Source of the DNA: Mucilaginibacter sp. 14171R-50
Lineage (GTDB): Bacteria; Bacteroidota; Bacteroidia; Sphingobacteriales; Sphingobacteriaceae
Direction: 5' to 3'
Assembly: GCF_010093045.1 (NCBI RefSeq)
Contig: NZ_CP048115.1
Location: 1,364,001 to 1,428,000, forward strand
DNA: 64,000 bases
Notes under the pieces: model-generated
Seen by the model: only the letters and a program-made list of their open reading frames with translations
Told to the model about the DNA's origin: nothing
The model's database searches: none
Translations under genes and position numbers: made by a program
Shown here: piece after piece, positions 43,152 through 52,288 of the stretch
Layout: each line of letters opens with the position of its first letter
Numbering within the stretch: position 1 is the first letter of the stretch

Positions 43152-43793
43152 ATGAAACCAATAATAATATGGATCGGTATGCTAACTACATTTTTAGGTA
43201 TATCAGCACCAGGAAACGCTTCAGCGCAGGTTCAGGAAATGCAGCAATTGCTATTGGACATCGAGAAGCTAACGCAGATGAAAAGTATCCTATCCGATAT
43301 GAAGACAGGTTACCAAATTTACGAACAGGGCTATGGCAGCATATCTTCCCTTTCGAAAGGGAATTTTAACCTGCATCAAACTTACCTTAACGGGTTGTTG
43401 GCCATCAGTCCTGCCGTGAAGAACTATGCACGGATAGCAGATATTTTGACTATGCAGGCCAGCCTGATCAGTGAATATAAACGCAAACTGGCCCTGTTTC
43501 GGCAGAGCGGCAGTTTCTCGGTCAGCGAACTGAGTTATATCAGTGATGTTTATACGCGGTTGGTCAGTCAAACCCTCAATGATGCAGGTGAACTGGCAGA
43601 TGTGCTTATGGCAGGCAAGTTACGCATGTCAGACGCGGAAAGGATCAAGGCAATTGACCGGATCTATACGGGAAGCTCGGAACGCCTGCAATTTCTGCGA
43701 AGTTTCAATAACCAGGGCGTGGCTATCTCTTTACAACGGGTCAAGGAAGCCGGGGACACCCAGACCCTGAATCGACTTTACGGAATTAAATAA
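43152..43793 (+). CDS. TraI-like transfer protein, copy 3
   Basis: A 213-aa protein, third tandem homolog: signal peptide (MKPIIIWIGMLTTFLGIS...NASAQ), DIEKLTQMKSILSDMKTGYQIYEQGYGSI as in copy 2, and the end MSDAERIKAIDRIYTGSSERL then GVAISLQRVKEAG as in copy 1. The ATG at 43152 is preferred over the TTG at 43146. Being part of a triplet suggests they form a shared periplasmic complex. Confidence 0.75.
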   Translation: MKPIIIWIGMLTTFLGISAPGNASAQVQEMQQLLLDIEKLTQMKSILSDMKTGYQIYEQGYGSISSLSKGNFNLHQTYLNGLLAISPAVKNYARIADILTMQASLISEYKRKLALFRQSGSFSVSELSYISDVYTRLVSQTLNDAGELADVLMAGKLRMSDAERIKAIDRIYTGSSERLQFLRSFNNQGVAISLQRVKEAGDTQTLNRLYGIK

Positions 43794-43804
43794 AGGTAAA
43801 ACTT

Positions 43805-44998
43805 ATGAAAAAGTTAACAATGATTACCGCCCTGATGGTGGTAACGGGCATCCTTTTGCCCATGATTTCTCATGCGGAGGGCCTCGCGAATGATATCCAT
43901 GGCTTGCAAAGTGTGCTGGACGGCGTATACAATGATATGCTTGGCATGTGCAGTAATCTTGTGGGTGTCGGCCAGGGAATCGCCGGATTCGGAGCCTTGT
44001 GGTATATCGCTGCACGGGTGTACCGGCAAATCGCGAATGCCGAACCGCTGGACTTTTACCCCCTGATGCGCCCATTCGGCCTGGGACTGGCCATCATGCT
44101 GTTCCCTGCGGTCATCGGGGTGATCAATGGCATTATGCAGCCTACGGTTAGCGCCACCGGGGGTATGGTTCAAAACTCAGATGCCGCGATTGCCAGATTA
44201 TTACAAGCTAAGGAAGACGCTGTTGAAAAAACAGATGCCTGGCAAATGTATCAAGGAGAAGACGGGGCAGGCGACCGCCAAAAATGGTATAAGTACACGC
44301 ACCCGAATGATCCAGAGGGTCAGAAAGAAGGAATTTTTGACGGCATTGGCAATGACATGAAATTCGCTATGGCCAAGGCGTCCTACAATTTCAGGAATAC
44401 CGTGAAAGAATGGATGTCCGAGATCCTTCAGGTCTGCTACGAAGCGGCAGCACTTTGTATCAACACCATCCGGACGTTCTACCTCATTGTGCTGGCCATC
44501 CTTGGCCCGCTGGTCCTCGGCCTGTCCGTTTTTGACGGATTCCAGCATGTGCTGACCTCCTGGCTTGCCAAATATATCAATGTGTTTCTGTGGCTTCCGG
44601 TCGCTAACATCTTCGGGGCGATCATCGGAAAGGTGCAGGAAAATATGCTGCAGATCGATATCAGCCAGGTGCAGAACTCAGGAGATACCTTTTTCAGTTC
44701 TACTGATACCGCTTACCTCATATTTCTGCTGATAGGCATTATCGGCTATTTCACTGTACCCAGCGTGGCTAACTATATCGTCAATGCGGGCGGAGGCCAT
44801 GGGTTACTACAAAAGGTAAATACGATAGTGGTGAGTACCAGCAATACGGCCGTGCAAACGGGCGGAATGGTCGGCAGCAGAGCCGAACAAGGGGCAACGA
44901 ACCTGGTCAATGCACCACGTGATTTTATGTCCGGCTATAACGGTACATCGAATGGCAAAGATCAGTACCAAACCGAAAAGCTCTCTTCCAAATCGTAA
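43805..44998 (+). CDS. traJ: Conjugation protein TraJ (VirB6-like)
   Basis: A 397-aa multi-helix membrane protein. Signal-like start, GLANDIHGLQSVLDGVYNDML, and a helix cluster at about 55-110, 225-275 and 310-330. The VirB6-like features are GFGALWYIAARVYRQIANAEPLDFYPLMRPF and the C-terminal Gly/Asn-rich tail. A channel component at the inner membrane. Full length, followed by traK. Confidence 0.88.
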   Translation: MKKLTMITALMVVTGILLPMISHAEGLANDIHGLQSVLDGVYNDMLGMCSNLVGVGQGIAGFGALWYIAARVYRQIANAEPLDFYPLMRPFGLGLAIMLFPAVIGVINGIMQPTVSATGGMVQNSDAAIARLLQAKEDAVEKTDAWQMYQGEDGAGDRQKWYKYTHPNDPEGQKEGIFDGIGNDMKFAMAKASYNFRNTVKEWMSEILQVCYEAAALCINTIRTFYLIVLAILGPLVLGLSVFDGFQHVLTSWLAKYINVFLWLPVANIFGAIIGKVQENMLQIDISQVQNSGDTFFSSTDTAYLIFLLIGIIGYFTVPSVANYIVNAGGGHGLLQKVNTIVVSTSNTAVQTGGMVGSRAEQGATNLVNAPRDFMSGYNGTSNGKDQYQTEKLSSKS

Positions 44999-45021
44999 TC
45001 AATCATTAAAACTTAAAGATC

Positions 45022-45642
45022 ATGTTTAGTCACCTTAAAAATATCGAAACCGCATTTAAGCATATAAAACAGTTCAGCCTGCTGCTCATCATAGGCAACG
45101 TACTGACTATGTGTTTTTGCATTTATAAAACAACGGAGGTTGTTAATGGGGCGCAAAACCGTGTACACATCCTGTATAATGGCAAATTGCTGGAGGCGTC
45201 GTCATCCGACCGGAAGACTAACCTCCCTGTTGAACTGCGCGATCATATCCGAACGTTCCACCAGTACTTTTTTGATCTCAGCCCGGACGATAAAGCGATA
45301 CAGGCCAATGTCAATAAAGCCTTGTACCTGGCTGACGAATCGGCCAAACGGGAATATGACAACCTGCGCGAAGCAGGATATTACAATAACCTGATATCGG
45401 CTAATATTTCCCAGGAAATCCAGGTAGACAGTACCCGTCTTAGCGGTAATCAATGGCCTTACTATTTTACCTGTTATGCTACCGAAAAACTGGTGCGTTC
45501 CAGCGGAACAGTTTACCGGAAACTGGTGACCCAGGGTGAGGTCAGGGACCTTGCCGAACAATCTGATAATAATCCGCATGGCTTTCTGATCCAGCATTGG
45601 GAGGTACTGGCGAACCGCGATACAACCATCATTAATAAGTGA
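45022..45642 (+). CDS. traK: Conjugation protein TraK
   Basis: A 206-aa protein with a single N-terminal membrane helix (about 18-40) and a periplasmic domain matching the TraK/VirB8-like family: FKHIKQFSLLLIIGNVLTMC start, FHQYFFDLSPDDKAIQANVNKALYLADES and the end GFLIQHWEVLANRDT. It follows traJ in the CTnDOT order and is two bases before traL. Confidence 0.88.
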   Translation: MFSHLKNIETAFKHIKQFSLLLIIGNVLTMCFCIYKTTEVVNGAQNRVHILYNGKLLEASSSDRKTNLPVELRDHIRTFHQYFFDLSPDDKAIQANVNKALYLADESAKREYDNLREAGYYNNLISANISQEIQVDSTRLSGNQWPYYFTCYATEKLVRSSGTVYRKLVTQGEVRDLAEQSDNNPHGFLIQHWEVLANRDTTIINK

Positions 45643-45643
45643 T

Positions 45644-45982
45644 ATGTGGTTTCTGAAAAAAAAGCAAGCAAATGAGCATTCGGTTAACGATAAAGTAGCA
45701 GAAATGATCGCAGGGCGCATTGTCAAATGGCAGCGCAATGCCTCCCAGCGATTGAACCAACGGGTACGCCGCTATTCAAAGGAATCGCAATTGCGATGGT
45801 TCTGGCTCTTCTGCGGACTGGCGCTGATGGCGCTGATATGCAGCGTGCTGATCACCAGCCGCCTTGCTCAAATGCCGCGCATCCGCAATTCAGCGTTGCC
45901 GGTGCATATCGGGCAAAGTTCCGACGGTCCGCCAAAGCCGCACAGCCTGAAAAAAACAGATTCATTAAATCATCAAAAATAA
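45644..45982 (+). CDS. traL: Small transfer protein TraL-like
   Basis: A 112-aa basic protein with one membrane helix (about 53-75: WFWLFCGLALMALICSVLI) between a cytoplasmic, lysine/arginine-rich N terminus and a short periplasmic tail with prolines. The place between traK and traM and the size fit TraL, whose sequence is poorly conserved. Confidence 0.7.
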   Translation: MWFLKKKQANEHSVNDKVAEMIAGRIVKWQRNASQRLNQRVRRYSKESQLRWFWLFCGLALMALICSVLITSRLAQMPRIRNSALPVHIGQSSDGPPKPHSLKKTDSLNHQK

Positions 45983-45986
45983 ACAT

Positions 45987-47090
45987 ATGGAAACGATCAA
46001 TGAAACCAGCGGCCAAGCGCCGCTAAATCCCGAGTTCAGAAAAAAAAGAAAATTCTATCTGGTGGTACCCTTGCTGGTGCTCCCCTTTCTAACGATGGCC
46101 TTTTGGGCACTTGGTGGCGGAAGCGGAAAGCCTGATCACAATAAACAGGCCCAGCAAAAAGGAATTAATATGACTTTGCCATCAGCCCAGTTTAAACAGC
46201 AGGAAGCCAATAATAAAATGGATATCTACCAAAGTGCCGCCAAAGACAGCAACCAAAAAAGTGAAGGGGCCGGAAGCGCATTTATGCAGCAAATGGGATT
46301 TGACCCTTCACGGATAGACAGCGGTTCGATCCACAAGGATAAGCCGGAAATTGCCACGCTGAAACAAAACACTGCGGATATCCAGTCCGACAGGATCAGC
46401 GCGAAGCTTGCTGCGATCAACCGCCAGATCAGCCAGCCATCCGCCACAGATGAAAGCGCTGATGATGAGCGCTCGGTAAGGAAGTTACACAGGATGATGA
46501 AAGCGATGAACTCCTCATCTGGAAAAGATCCTGAAATGGAACAGTTAAATGCGATGCTGACGAAAATCCAGGCAATCCAAAATCCCGCATCAGTGAGTAA
46601 GCCAACGGAAAAAAAGACGGACAATGCAGCATTTAAGGCGATCCCGGCGATGATCGACGGGAAGCAAAAAGTCATGAACGGTGGTACGGTACGCCTGAAA
46701 CTGACCGATTCCGTCCGCATACGCGGAGAATTTCTACCGAAAGGACAACTCATCTTTGGTGCCTGTCAGGTAACCAATCAAAGGTTATTATTAACCATCG
46801 AAAATGTCCGGTTGGATAAAAAGATCATTCCGGTAAGTCTCACCGTATTCAGCCTGGATGGAATGCCCGGCATCCCGGCCCCTGAAGCTGATCTTGGAGG
46901 AGCAGCCGGTACAGGAGCAGATAATGCCGTACAAAGTATGCAGTTTATGAGTATGGATGCGAGTTTGGGTGCCCAGGCGGCCGCCGGAGGTATCAACGCA
47001 GCCAAAGGGCTATTCAGCAAGAAAGTGCACAAGATCAAAGTAAAGCTGAAAGACGAGTTTCCGGTGCTATTGAAAATCAATAAATACTAA
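45987..47090 (+). CDS. traM: Conjugation protein TraM (VirB10-like)
   Basis: A 367-aa protein with a membrane helix (about 20-42), a Gln/Ser-rich linker and a C-terminal periplasmic domain with MIDGKQKVMNGGTVRLKLTDSV, IRGEFLPKGQLIFGACQV and NRLLLTIENVR-type strands, matching TraM. It spans the envelope as VirB10 does. It is the last canonical transfer gene in the window; traN onward are absent. Confidence 0.88.
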   Translation: METINETSGQAPLNPEFRKKRKFYLVVPLLVLPFLTMAFWALGGGSGKPDHNKQAQQKGINMTLPSAQFKQQEANNKMDIYQSAAKDSNQKSEGAGSAFMQQMGFDPSRIDSGSIHKDKPEIATLKQNTADIQSDRISAKLAAINRQISQPSATDESADDERSVRKLHRMMKAMNSSSGKDPEMEQLNAMLTKIQAIQNPASVSKPTEKKTDNAAFKAIPAMIDGKQKVMNGGTVRLKLTDSVRIRGEFLPKGQLIFGACQVTNQRLLLTIENVRLDKKIIPVSLTVFSLDGMPGIPAPEADLGGAAGTGADNAVQSMQFMSMDASLGAQAAAGGINAAKGLFSKKVHKIKVKLKDEFPVLLKINKY

Positions 47091-47094
47091 GCTT

Positions 47095-48123
47095 ATGAAA
47101 CCAGTGAACAGAGTCCTGCTGGCCTTCAAGAGTTGGGACGACAAAAAAAACGAGTTACAGCCACTGCTGAAAGCTGGTACGACAGACGAACGCGCTATGC
47201 TGTCCCTGCAGCTGGCACACCTGCAGCAAGCAGGCCACAGATTGCGGCAAACGGTCAGGCCAGACGAAAAACCCTTTATGACCTTGCTGTACAATCATAT
47301 CAACCGCCTGGAAAAGCAACTTTATCCGAACCTGCTGCAACGGCTATTCATGCGACTTAAAGATCGCCTGGTCGATGGGCCCGCCTATCTGGAACAGCAA
47401 ACCCGTCAAAGGGCAGCCAATATGGAAGTCCTGAAACAGCAACTGGGCGAACGCGGGCTTACCTCCGTTGCCGGCAAACTGGAACAGCATTTAGACCCGG
47501 ATCACCGGCAAGTCTGCCTGCCGCTGGATTGCCAGTTGAATGCAGCAAAGCGATTAAATCTCGACCTGCATTTTGAAAAGGACGTATATGGCGACTTCCA
47601 GCTAAAAAACCTAAACGGCACATTAATTGAAAAAGGGCAGGCGGACAGATTCTATCAGTTTGAGCTGAATGACTGGCCCGGCCTTAAAGCAACCCAGGCG
47701 CTTAGCCTGCTGGAAGGCAGGGCGCTTAAACAGCATTACACCGATGCCATGGGTCATGAAAGCACGAGATGGGTTGAATTAGGTAAAAATGGCGTCCAGC
47801 ATTATGCGGCTAGCCATGCCTTTGAAATTGACGCCGTATTAGCAGCGATGCCGAACATCACCCGTAACAAGGAAGAGCTGACCCGCTATTTAGAGAACGG
47901 GCAACGGGTTTCCACCCACTGGAAACAGAATGGGCAGTTTCTGAACATCTATGTGCAAGCCGACCCGGCCAACCGTACGCTCAAATTATTTGACGCGAGA
48001 ATGAAGCCGGTAACCGCAGAACAATTGAACCAGCGGGCGCAGCAGCAAGCGCAAAACAAGCAGCCGGAGATCATCCTAAAAGCACCCCGCCGGGTACAAA
48101 AGAATGGCCATAAGGTCAATTAA
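47095..48123 (+). CDS. DUF3945-like protein after traM
   Basis: A 342-aa protein. After a helical first part (about 1-150) there are two repeats in the C-terminal half: FYQFELNDWPGLKATQALSLLEGRALKQ and a later tail with FDARMKPVTAEQL. The pattern of an aromatic-strand motif followed by LLxGRAxxK recurs twice in the next gene. Such DUF3945-related repeats occur in Bacteroidota ICEs; the function is unknown. It is four bases after traM and probably shares its transcript. Confidence 0.65.
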   Translation: MKPVNRVLLAFKSWDDKKNELQPLLKAGTTDERAMLSLQLAHLQQAGHRLRQTVRPDEKPFMTLLYNHINRLEKQLYPNLLQRLFMRLKDRLVDGPAYLEQQTRQRAANMEVLKQQLGERGLTSVAGKLEQHLDPDHRQVCLPLDCQLNAAKRLNLDLHFEKDVYGDFQLKNLNGTLIEKGQADRFYQFELNDWPGLKATQALSLLEGRALKQHYTDAMGHESTRWVELGKNGVQHYAASHAFEIDAVLAAMPNITRNKEELTRYLENGQRVSTHWKQNGQFLNIYVQADPANRTLKLFDARMKPVTAEQLNQRAQQQAQNKQPEIILKAPRRVQKNGHKVN

Positions 48124-48149
48124 CATCACCTTTAATATATAACAGCACT

Positions 48150-49307
48150 ATGGACAAGGCAATCAATTTTTATGAGTTAAAGTCAGAACTATCCGGAACC
48201 GGCTTTCGCGATCCGGGTGTTGTAGACGCCCTGCGTCAGGCCATTTTTTCTGACGAGGGTTCGGTTGAACTGGCTGCCCATATCGGGCATGTCGGGTTTA
48301 ACCTGCATCTGGTCCGTGATGAACATAACCGTCTCAGCTTTATCGGGTATTCCGGTAGTATCGGTGCAGGAACAGATCATTGGAAAATGCAATCATTTCA
48401 TATCAATGTGCCAACAACCGATGCGATCTCTTTGCTTGATGGCCGGGCAGCTAAAATGCCGCATGACGAATATATCAGCCTGATCCCCATCGACGTATGG
48501 GAAACCCGAAAACAAATCGAACATTTAAAAACAAATATTATGAATACGCAAAATTTAGAATTTCTGAAAAAGAGCCTGCTGAACCTTGGGTTCGGCGATA
48601 AGGTCAACAAAGAACTGGAGCAACAGATCAGCAAGCAAACGCCGGAATTCGTATTGAACGCCAAACATGAGTTCAACCAGAAACCCGTGGACTATCAATT
48701 ACATTTCAAGGCTGGTGAAAGTGAAGGCATGTACTTTTTTAACAGGTATGATGCCACCCTTAACAAAGGCAAAGAGCAGGAAACCAACCAAAGCTTTTAT
48801 ATCAACAAAGGCAACGGTATCACGGCGAAGGAAGCTTTTAACCTGATGGAAGGCCGCGCCGTGCATAAGCAACTGTTCAACAAGGATGGTGAAAAATATC
48901 ATGCCTGGCTACAACTCGACCCCGATAACCGGACCCAAAACGGCAGCAAGGAGATCAAACGTTTTAATGAAAATTACGGCTTCGATCTCGAAAAGGTGCT
49001 GACCGGTAAGGGCATCAAGGAAATGGACAACGCCGAAAGCAAAGACAGCCTGTTGCGCTCCATAAAAAAAGGAAACGCCCAGCAGATCACTGTAACGAAA
49101 GGCAAAGAGGAAACCAAATATTTCGTCTCGGCCAGCCCGCAATTCAAAACCATCGACCTGTATGATGATAAGATGAAGCGTATCAAACGCGAAGAGTTAC
49201 TCCAGCCATCACAAAAAACCAGCGCCTCCCAAAAACAAACACGGCAGCAAAAGGAGGGACTGCCTGAAAAAAAGCAGCAGTCACGCAAGCGTAAAATGAC
49301 GGTTTAG
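48150..49307 (+). CDS. DUF3945-type protein with internal duplication
   Basis: A 385-aa protein with two units of the same module: about 35-115 (SFHINVPTTDAISLLDGRAAKM) and about 150-300 (SFYINKGNGITAKEAFNLMEGRAVHK), then a C-terminal FVSASPQFKTIDLYDDKMKRIKREELL stretch and a basic, Gln/Lys-rich tail. An internal Met (NTQNLEFLKKSLLNLGFG) looks like the start of an ancestral separate gene. The role is unknown; the basic tail suggests DNA or protein binding. A terminator follows. Confidence 0.65.
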   Translation: MDKAINFYELKSELSGTGFRDPGVVDALRQAIFSDEGSVELAAHIGHVGFNLHLVRDEHNRLSFIGYSGSIGAGTDHWKMQSFHINVPTTDAISLLDGRAAKMPHDEYISLIPIDVWETRKQIEHLKTNIMNTQNLEFLKKSLLNLGFGDKVNKELEQQISKQTPEFVLNAKHEFNQKPVDYQLHFKAGESEGMYFFNRYDATLNKGKEQETNQSFYINKGNGITAKEAFNLMEGRAVHKQLFNKDGEKYHAWLQLDPDNRTQNGSKEIKRFNENYGFDLEKVLTGKGIKEMDNAESKDSLLRSIKKGNAQQITVTKGKEETKYFVSASPQFKTIDLYDDKMKRIKREELLQPSQKTSASQKQTRQQKEGLPEKKQQSRKRKMTV

Positions 49308-49333
49308 AAAACGTTATTTATGCCTAAAGATTA

Positions 49334-49362
49334 TAACAAGGGTAAACAGGTTACCCTTGTTA
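49334..49362. terminator. Bidirectional terminator between transfer operon and defence island
   Basis: TAACAAGGGTAA (49334-49345) and TTACCCTTGTTA (49351-49362) form a perfect 12-base stem with a five-base loop. It separates the convergent transfer operon and Argonaute operon. Confidence 0.8.
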
Positions 49363-49373
49363 TTTAAAAAGCT

Positions 49374-50822
49374 TTACATATAAAAACTGTATTTGATCTG
49401 TGGCGTTTGTTCTGGACTTAAATATTTCAATATTTCACCAACTTTACGGGAGCATTCAATCGTAATTGGGAATTTACGATCGAACTGCGTATTATTCCAA
49501 TTCATTTTAGTTAATGCCAGTATTTCTTCACAAATCAGTTCTGGAGATTCATCATGACTGAATAACCGGATTTCGATTGGTGCAGGTATATAACTACCGG
49601 GATACGTGTTATAGTAAGGAACGAATCCGCGTGTATAAAGCAAATGAGTAGTGTCGGTGTAGCTTGCCATAGTGCCTCTTAGTGGCGGGTAAGGTCCCTC
49701 TCGATATAAGCGTAAATCCGTTCGCATGATCGTAACCATATCTACCGCATGGATGTTGTTTTTATAAGCGGCTGATTTAAACCCTTCTATTTCCGCTGCA
49801 TTGAAATTGGAAGTTTTATGCAGGACAAGGCGCTGCGGATATACTTTAAGCGCTTCATAATACTCTTTAAGGGAATAGTCAAGTAAGTCATAGGCTTGTA
49901 ATTCGGTAAGGTGGGGTTCGAGATCACCTTTTTTCATTTCAACGGGTTGTCCACGCAAAATCACACCTTTACCGTGCTCATTGAATATTTGTGTAATACT
50001 GGTTTGTGTCGTTGCTCGATCACGACTTTTGTAAAAGCTGATACCAGCATAACAAACGATCGTCGAGTCCTTTTTTTTCATTGCCCAAGGGGTACCAGAA
50101 GCTTTGTAATATATTGCGGTATAAAAGTTCCAGGCTATTGTAGCTGGGTCCTGCATTTCACCAGATGGTTTGGCAATACGGTCGCGAACAATTTGGATCG
50201 GAATATTATATTCCATTGCCCGCGCTTTTAAAAGGCGCCGGAAATTGTTTTCTTGTCTGGATATGAATTCGTCCTGCTCGTCTTTTTCTTCATCAGCGTC
50301 TTCGGCGGAAGCGCTTTCCGCATCTGTATTTTCCGCTGTTGGCGCGCCCAATATGCTTTGAATGAACTTTTCAGAAAGCACACATAAGATGACATCCGGG
50401 TTTTTATTTTTAGCTAAAAATTTAATTTCATTGATATAAAGCGTTACGAACTCCTCAATGATCTTCCAGTAGCGTTTTTCATTTTTGATAATATGGTCGA
50501 AATCAGAGTTGTTAATTTTTCTGATATAGCCTTCGTCATAAATGATTTCAGATTTAAAAGCATCGGTTTTGCTAAACCCACAAAACTCCGGGAATAGCTT
50601 CCCCAATGTGCTTTTTTTCGCAGCGATAATTCGTTTACCTGTGTTGAGCCAGCCGATAACAGTATCTACACTATCGCTTTTACCGATAATGCCTGTTTTG
50701 ATACGCTCCGGGCGAACTCCTTGCAAATCATAGGGATTGAAGGTAATGATGCCCGTTTTTGGATCTATGTGTTCGCCCGTTCCAAATTGTAACGGTGGCT
50801 CAGATAGTAATTTTATATTCAT
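49374..50822 (-). CDS. Short prokaryotic Argonaute (MID-PIWI)
   Basis: A 482-aa Argonaute lacking N and PAZ domains. The MID region (about 120-245) includes NFRRLLKARAMEYNIPIQIV, and the PIWI domain (about 245-475) has STIVCYAGISFYKSRD, RLVLHKTSNFNAAEIEGF and LLYTRGFVPYYNTYPGSYIPAPIEIRL. The first catalytic Asp position reads AGISF, so slicing is not expected, as in all short pAgos. An acidic insert of about 26 residues (161-186) interrupts MID. It lies four bases after its APAZ partner and would bind a guide to sense invader nucleic acid. Confidence 0.88.
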   Translation of the reverse strand: MNIKLLSEPPLQFGTGEHIDPKTGIITFNPYDLQGVRPERIKTGIIGKSDSVDTVIGWLNTGKRIIAAKKSTLGKLFPEFCGFSKTDAFKSEIIYDEGYIRKINNSDFDHIIKNEKRYWKIIEEFVTLYINEIKFLAKNKNPDVILCVLSEKFIQSILGAPTAENTDAESASAEDADEEKDEQDEFISRQENNFRRLLKARAMEYNIPIQIVRDRIAKPSGEMQDPATIAWNFYTAIYYKASGTPWAMKKKDSTIVCYAGISFYKSRDRATTQTSITQIFNEHGKGVILRGQPVEMKKGDLEPHLTELQAYDLLDYSLKEYYEALKVYPQRLVLHKTSNFNAAEIEGFKSAAYKNNIHAVDMVTIMRTDLRLYREGPYPPLRGTMASYTDTTHLLYTRGFVPYYNTYPGSYIPAPIEIRLFSHDESPELICEEILALTKMNWNNTQFDRKFPITIECSRKVGEILKYLSPEQTPQIKYSFYM

Positions 50823-50826
50823 GTGG

Positions 50827-52263
50827 TTATTCTAATGGGGTGTCTTCCGGTACGTTCTCATCAATTTCAACTACCTCGGTATCGGTGAGCACCTCATCAA
50901 AGAACGGTGTATTGAAAGTTAAATAAGGAAAGGTTATTTCATCAGATAAAATATTGTGTGTTAAACAATAGCTAATAAATCGAAAGCCGTAGTAAATTGT
51001 ATTATTATTTTCCAGCCGCTTTAGACCCGGAGCATAATATTTAGCGAGCCCGCTTTTCTTATACCCATTGCTGGTGAAACTCCAGGTTGGGTTTACCGAA
51101 AGATACCATTGCTCGTCATATAAATTAAACTTGGCTTCAAAACTGAAATGACGAAAACAGACAATCTGTTCTTTGTTCTTATCGAATAATTCAAAAATAA
51201 CGGTGCGCTTTGCACGCTTGGTTTTTTTCCATTCAACCGTTCTTTGTTTAACGATTTTACCCTCGGGCTGGTAGCGGTAAATATCATCTTCCCCGATGTA
51301 ATGGATCGCTTTATGACTCAGCAACTGTTGCAGTGAAAAGTTCAAGATGCTGGTAAAACTGCGCTGATGATCGGCGTCGATTGTCCAGTACTCTTTGGGT
51401 TTGAGGGGTGTGATCGTGCCTTGATCGATAAAATTTCTTAAAGGCTCCGCCGGGTCATGAAGATTTCGAAAAGTCAGTAATTGATTGCCAGTGACGTGCC
51501 AATCTGCGATACGGGTTAATCCGGCCAGGTCAATCGCCCGGCGCAGGACTTTACGAGGTGATGCGTCCATTTTTAGCTTATACTCCGTCGTCCAGGATTC
51601 CTTAATGATCGCTTCCCGATCGATGGCTATATCTGCGATATATAGCGTTTCCGGAATATTAGCTTCGATTAAATTGAAGTAAACATGTTCCGTATGCTTA
51701 ACCGATGCCGGATTTTCCAGCGCCTTTTTCCTAAACTCTATTTTTTGTTCGCTAAACTCTTCTTCTAAAAACTGTTCGATCGCAGAAATTTGCTGTAATG
51801 ATACAATACCGCTGATCTTTTTAAAGAGATCATTATTATCAATAATATGTTCGTCCTTGTCAAAGGCAAGTTTATCCTGTACAATTTCCGCATGGCCTTT
51901 TCCGGTATAGGCGGATTGCTTGTTGCCGATAATATATACGAAAAGAATGTCATAACTTAAATAGCGTTCATGCTTAATGAATTGATTTAACGTATGCTTG
52001 ATCTTTTCGTTATCCGCTGTGGAGGTAACCTGAAATGCAACGCGGTTTTTGTTATCGATAAGGTCGACGGCAGAAAAATTCTTTCCTTTCGTATAATTCG
52101 CATTCACCATATCCAAGCCATAAGCTAATTTGATCAACGGGATCAACACATTTTCTGCGTGGATATTGATATCATACAAATTAGCCGCATTCAACAAACC
52201 GACTTCCGTGGTAAATCTTCCTAACAATTCTGCGATACGGGTTAAACTTTTCTGGCGATTCAT
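50827..52263 (-). CDS. SMEK-APAZ effector, partner of the short Argonaute
   Basis: A 478-aa protein. Residues about 1-175 match the SMEK domain: IAELLGRFTTEVGLLNAANL, then YDINIHAENVLIPLIKLAYG, and the nuclease-like core AVDLIDNKNRVAFQVTST (Asp67, Gln78-x-Thr80). The C-terminal part (about 220-450) is an APAZ domain with the stretches IVCFRHFSFEAKFNLYDEQW and YLSVNPTWSFTSNGYKKSG. Known partners are TIR-, Sir2-, Mrr- or DREN-APAZ; SMEK-APAZ is uncommon or new to me. The Met at 52263 starts 25 bases after the upstream stop; the longer frame is not needed. Confidence 0.78.
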   Translation of the reverse strand: MNRQKSLTRIAELLGRFTTEVGLLNAANLYDINIHAENVLIPLIKLAYGLDMVNANYTKGKNFSAVDLIDNKNRVAFQVTSTADNEKIKHTLNQFIKHERYLSYDILFVYIIGNKQSAYTGKGHAEIVQDKLAFDKDEHIIDNNDLFKKISGIVSLQQISAIEQFLEEEFSEQKIEFRKKALENPASVKHTEHVYFNLIEANIPETLYIADIAIDREAIIKESWTTEYKLKMDASPRKVLRRAIDLAGLTRIADWHVTGNQLLTFRNLHDPAEPLRNFIDQGTITPLKPKEYWTIDADHQRSFTSILNFSLQQLLSHKAIHYIGEDDIYRYQPEGKIVKQRTVEWKKTKRAKRTVIFELFDKNKEQIVCFRHFSFEAKFNLYDEQWYLSVNPTWSFTSNGYKKSGLAKYYAPGLKRLENNNTIYYGFRFISYCLTHNILSDEITFPYLTFNTPFFDEVLTDTEVVEIDENVPEDTPLE

Positions 52264-52288
52264 GACCTGTAAAAATAAGCTAATATTT

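Noticed and set aside
42477..43793. Tellurite resistance (TerB) reading of the TraI-like genes
   Set aside because: They have signal peptides, are homologous to each other and lie inside the transfer operon; no ter genes are present.
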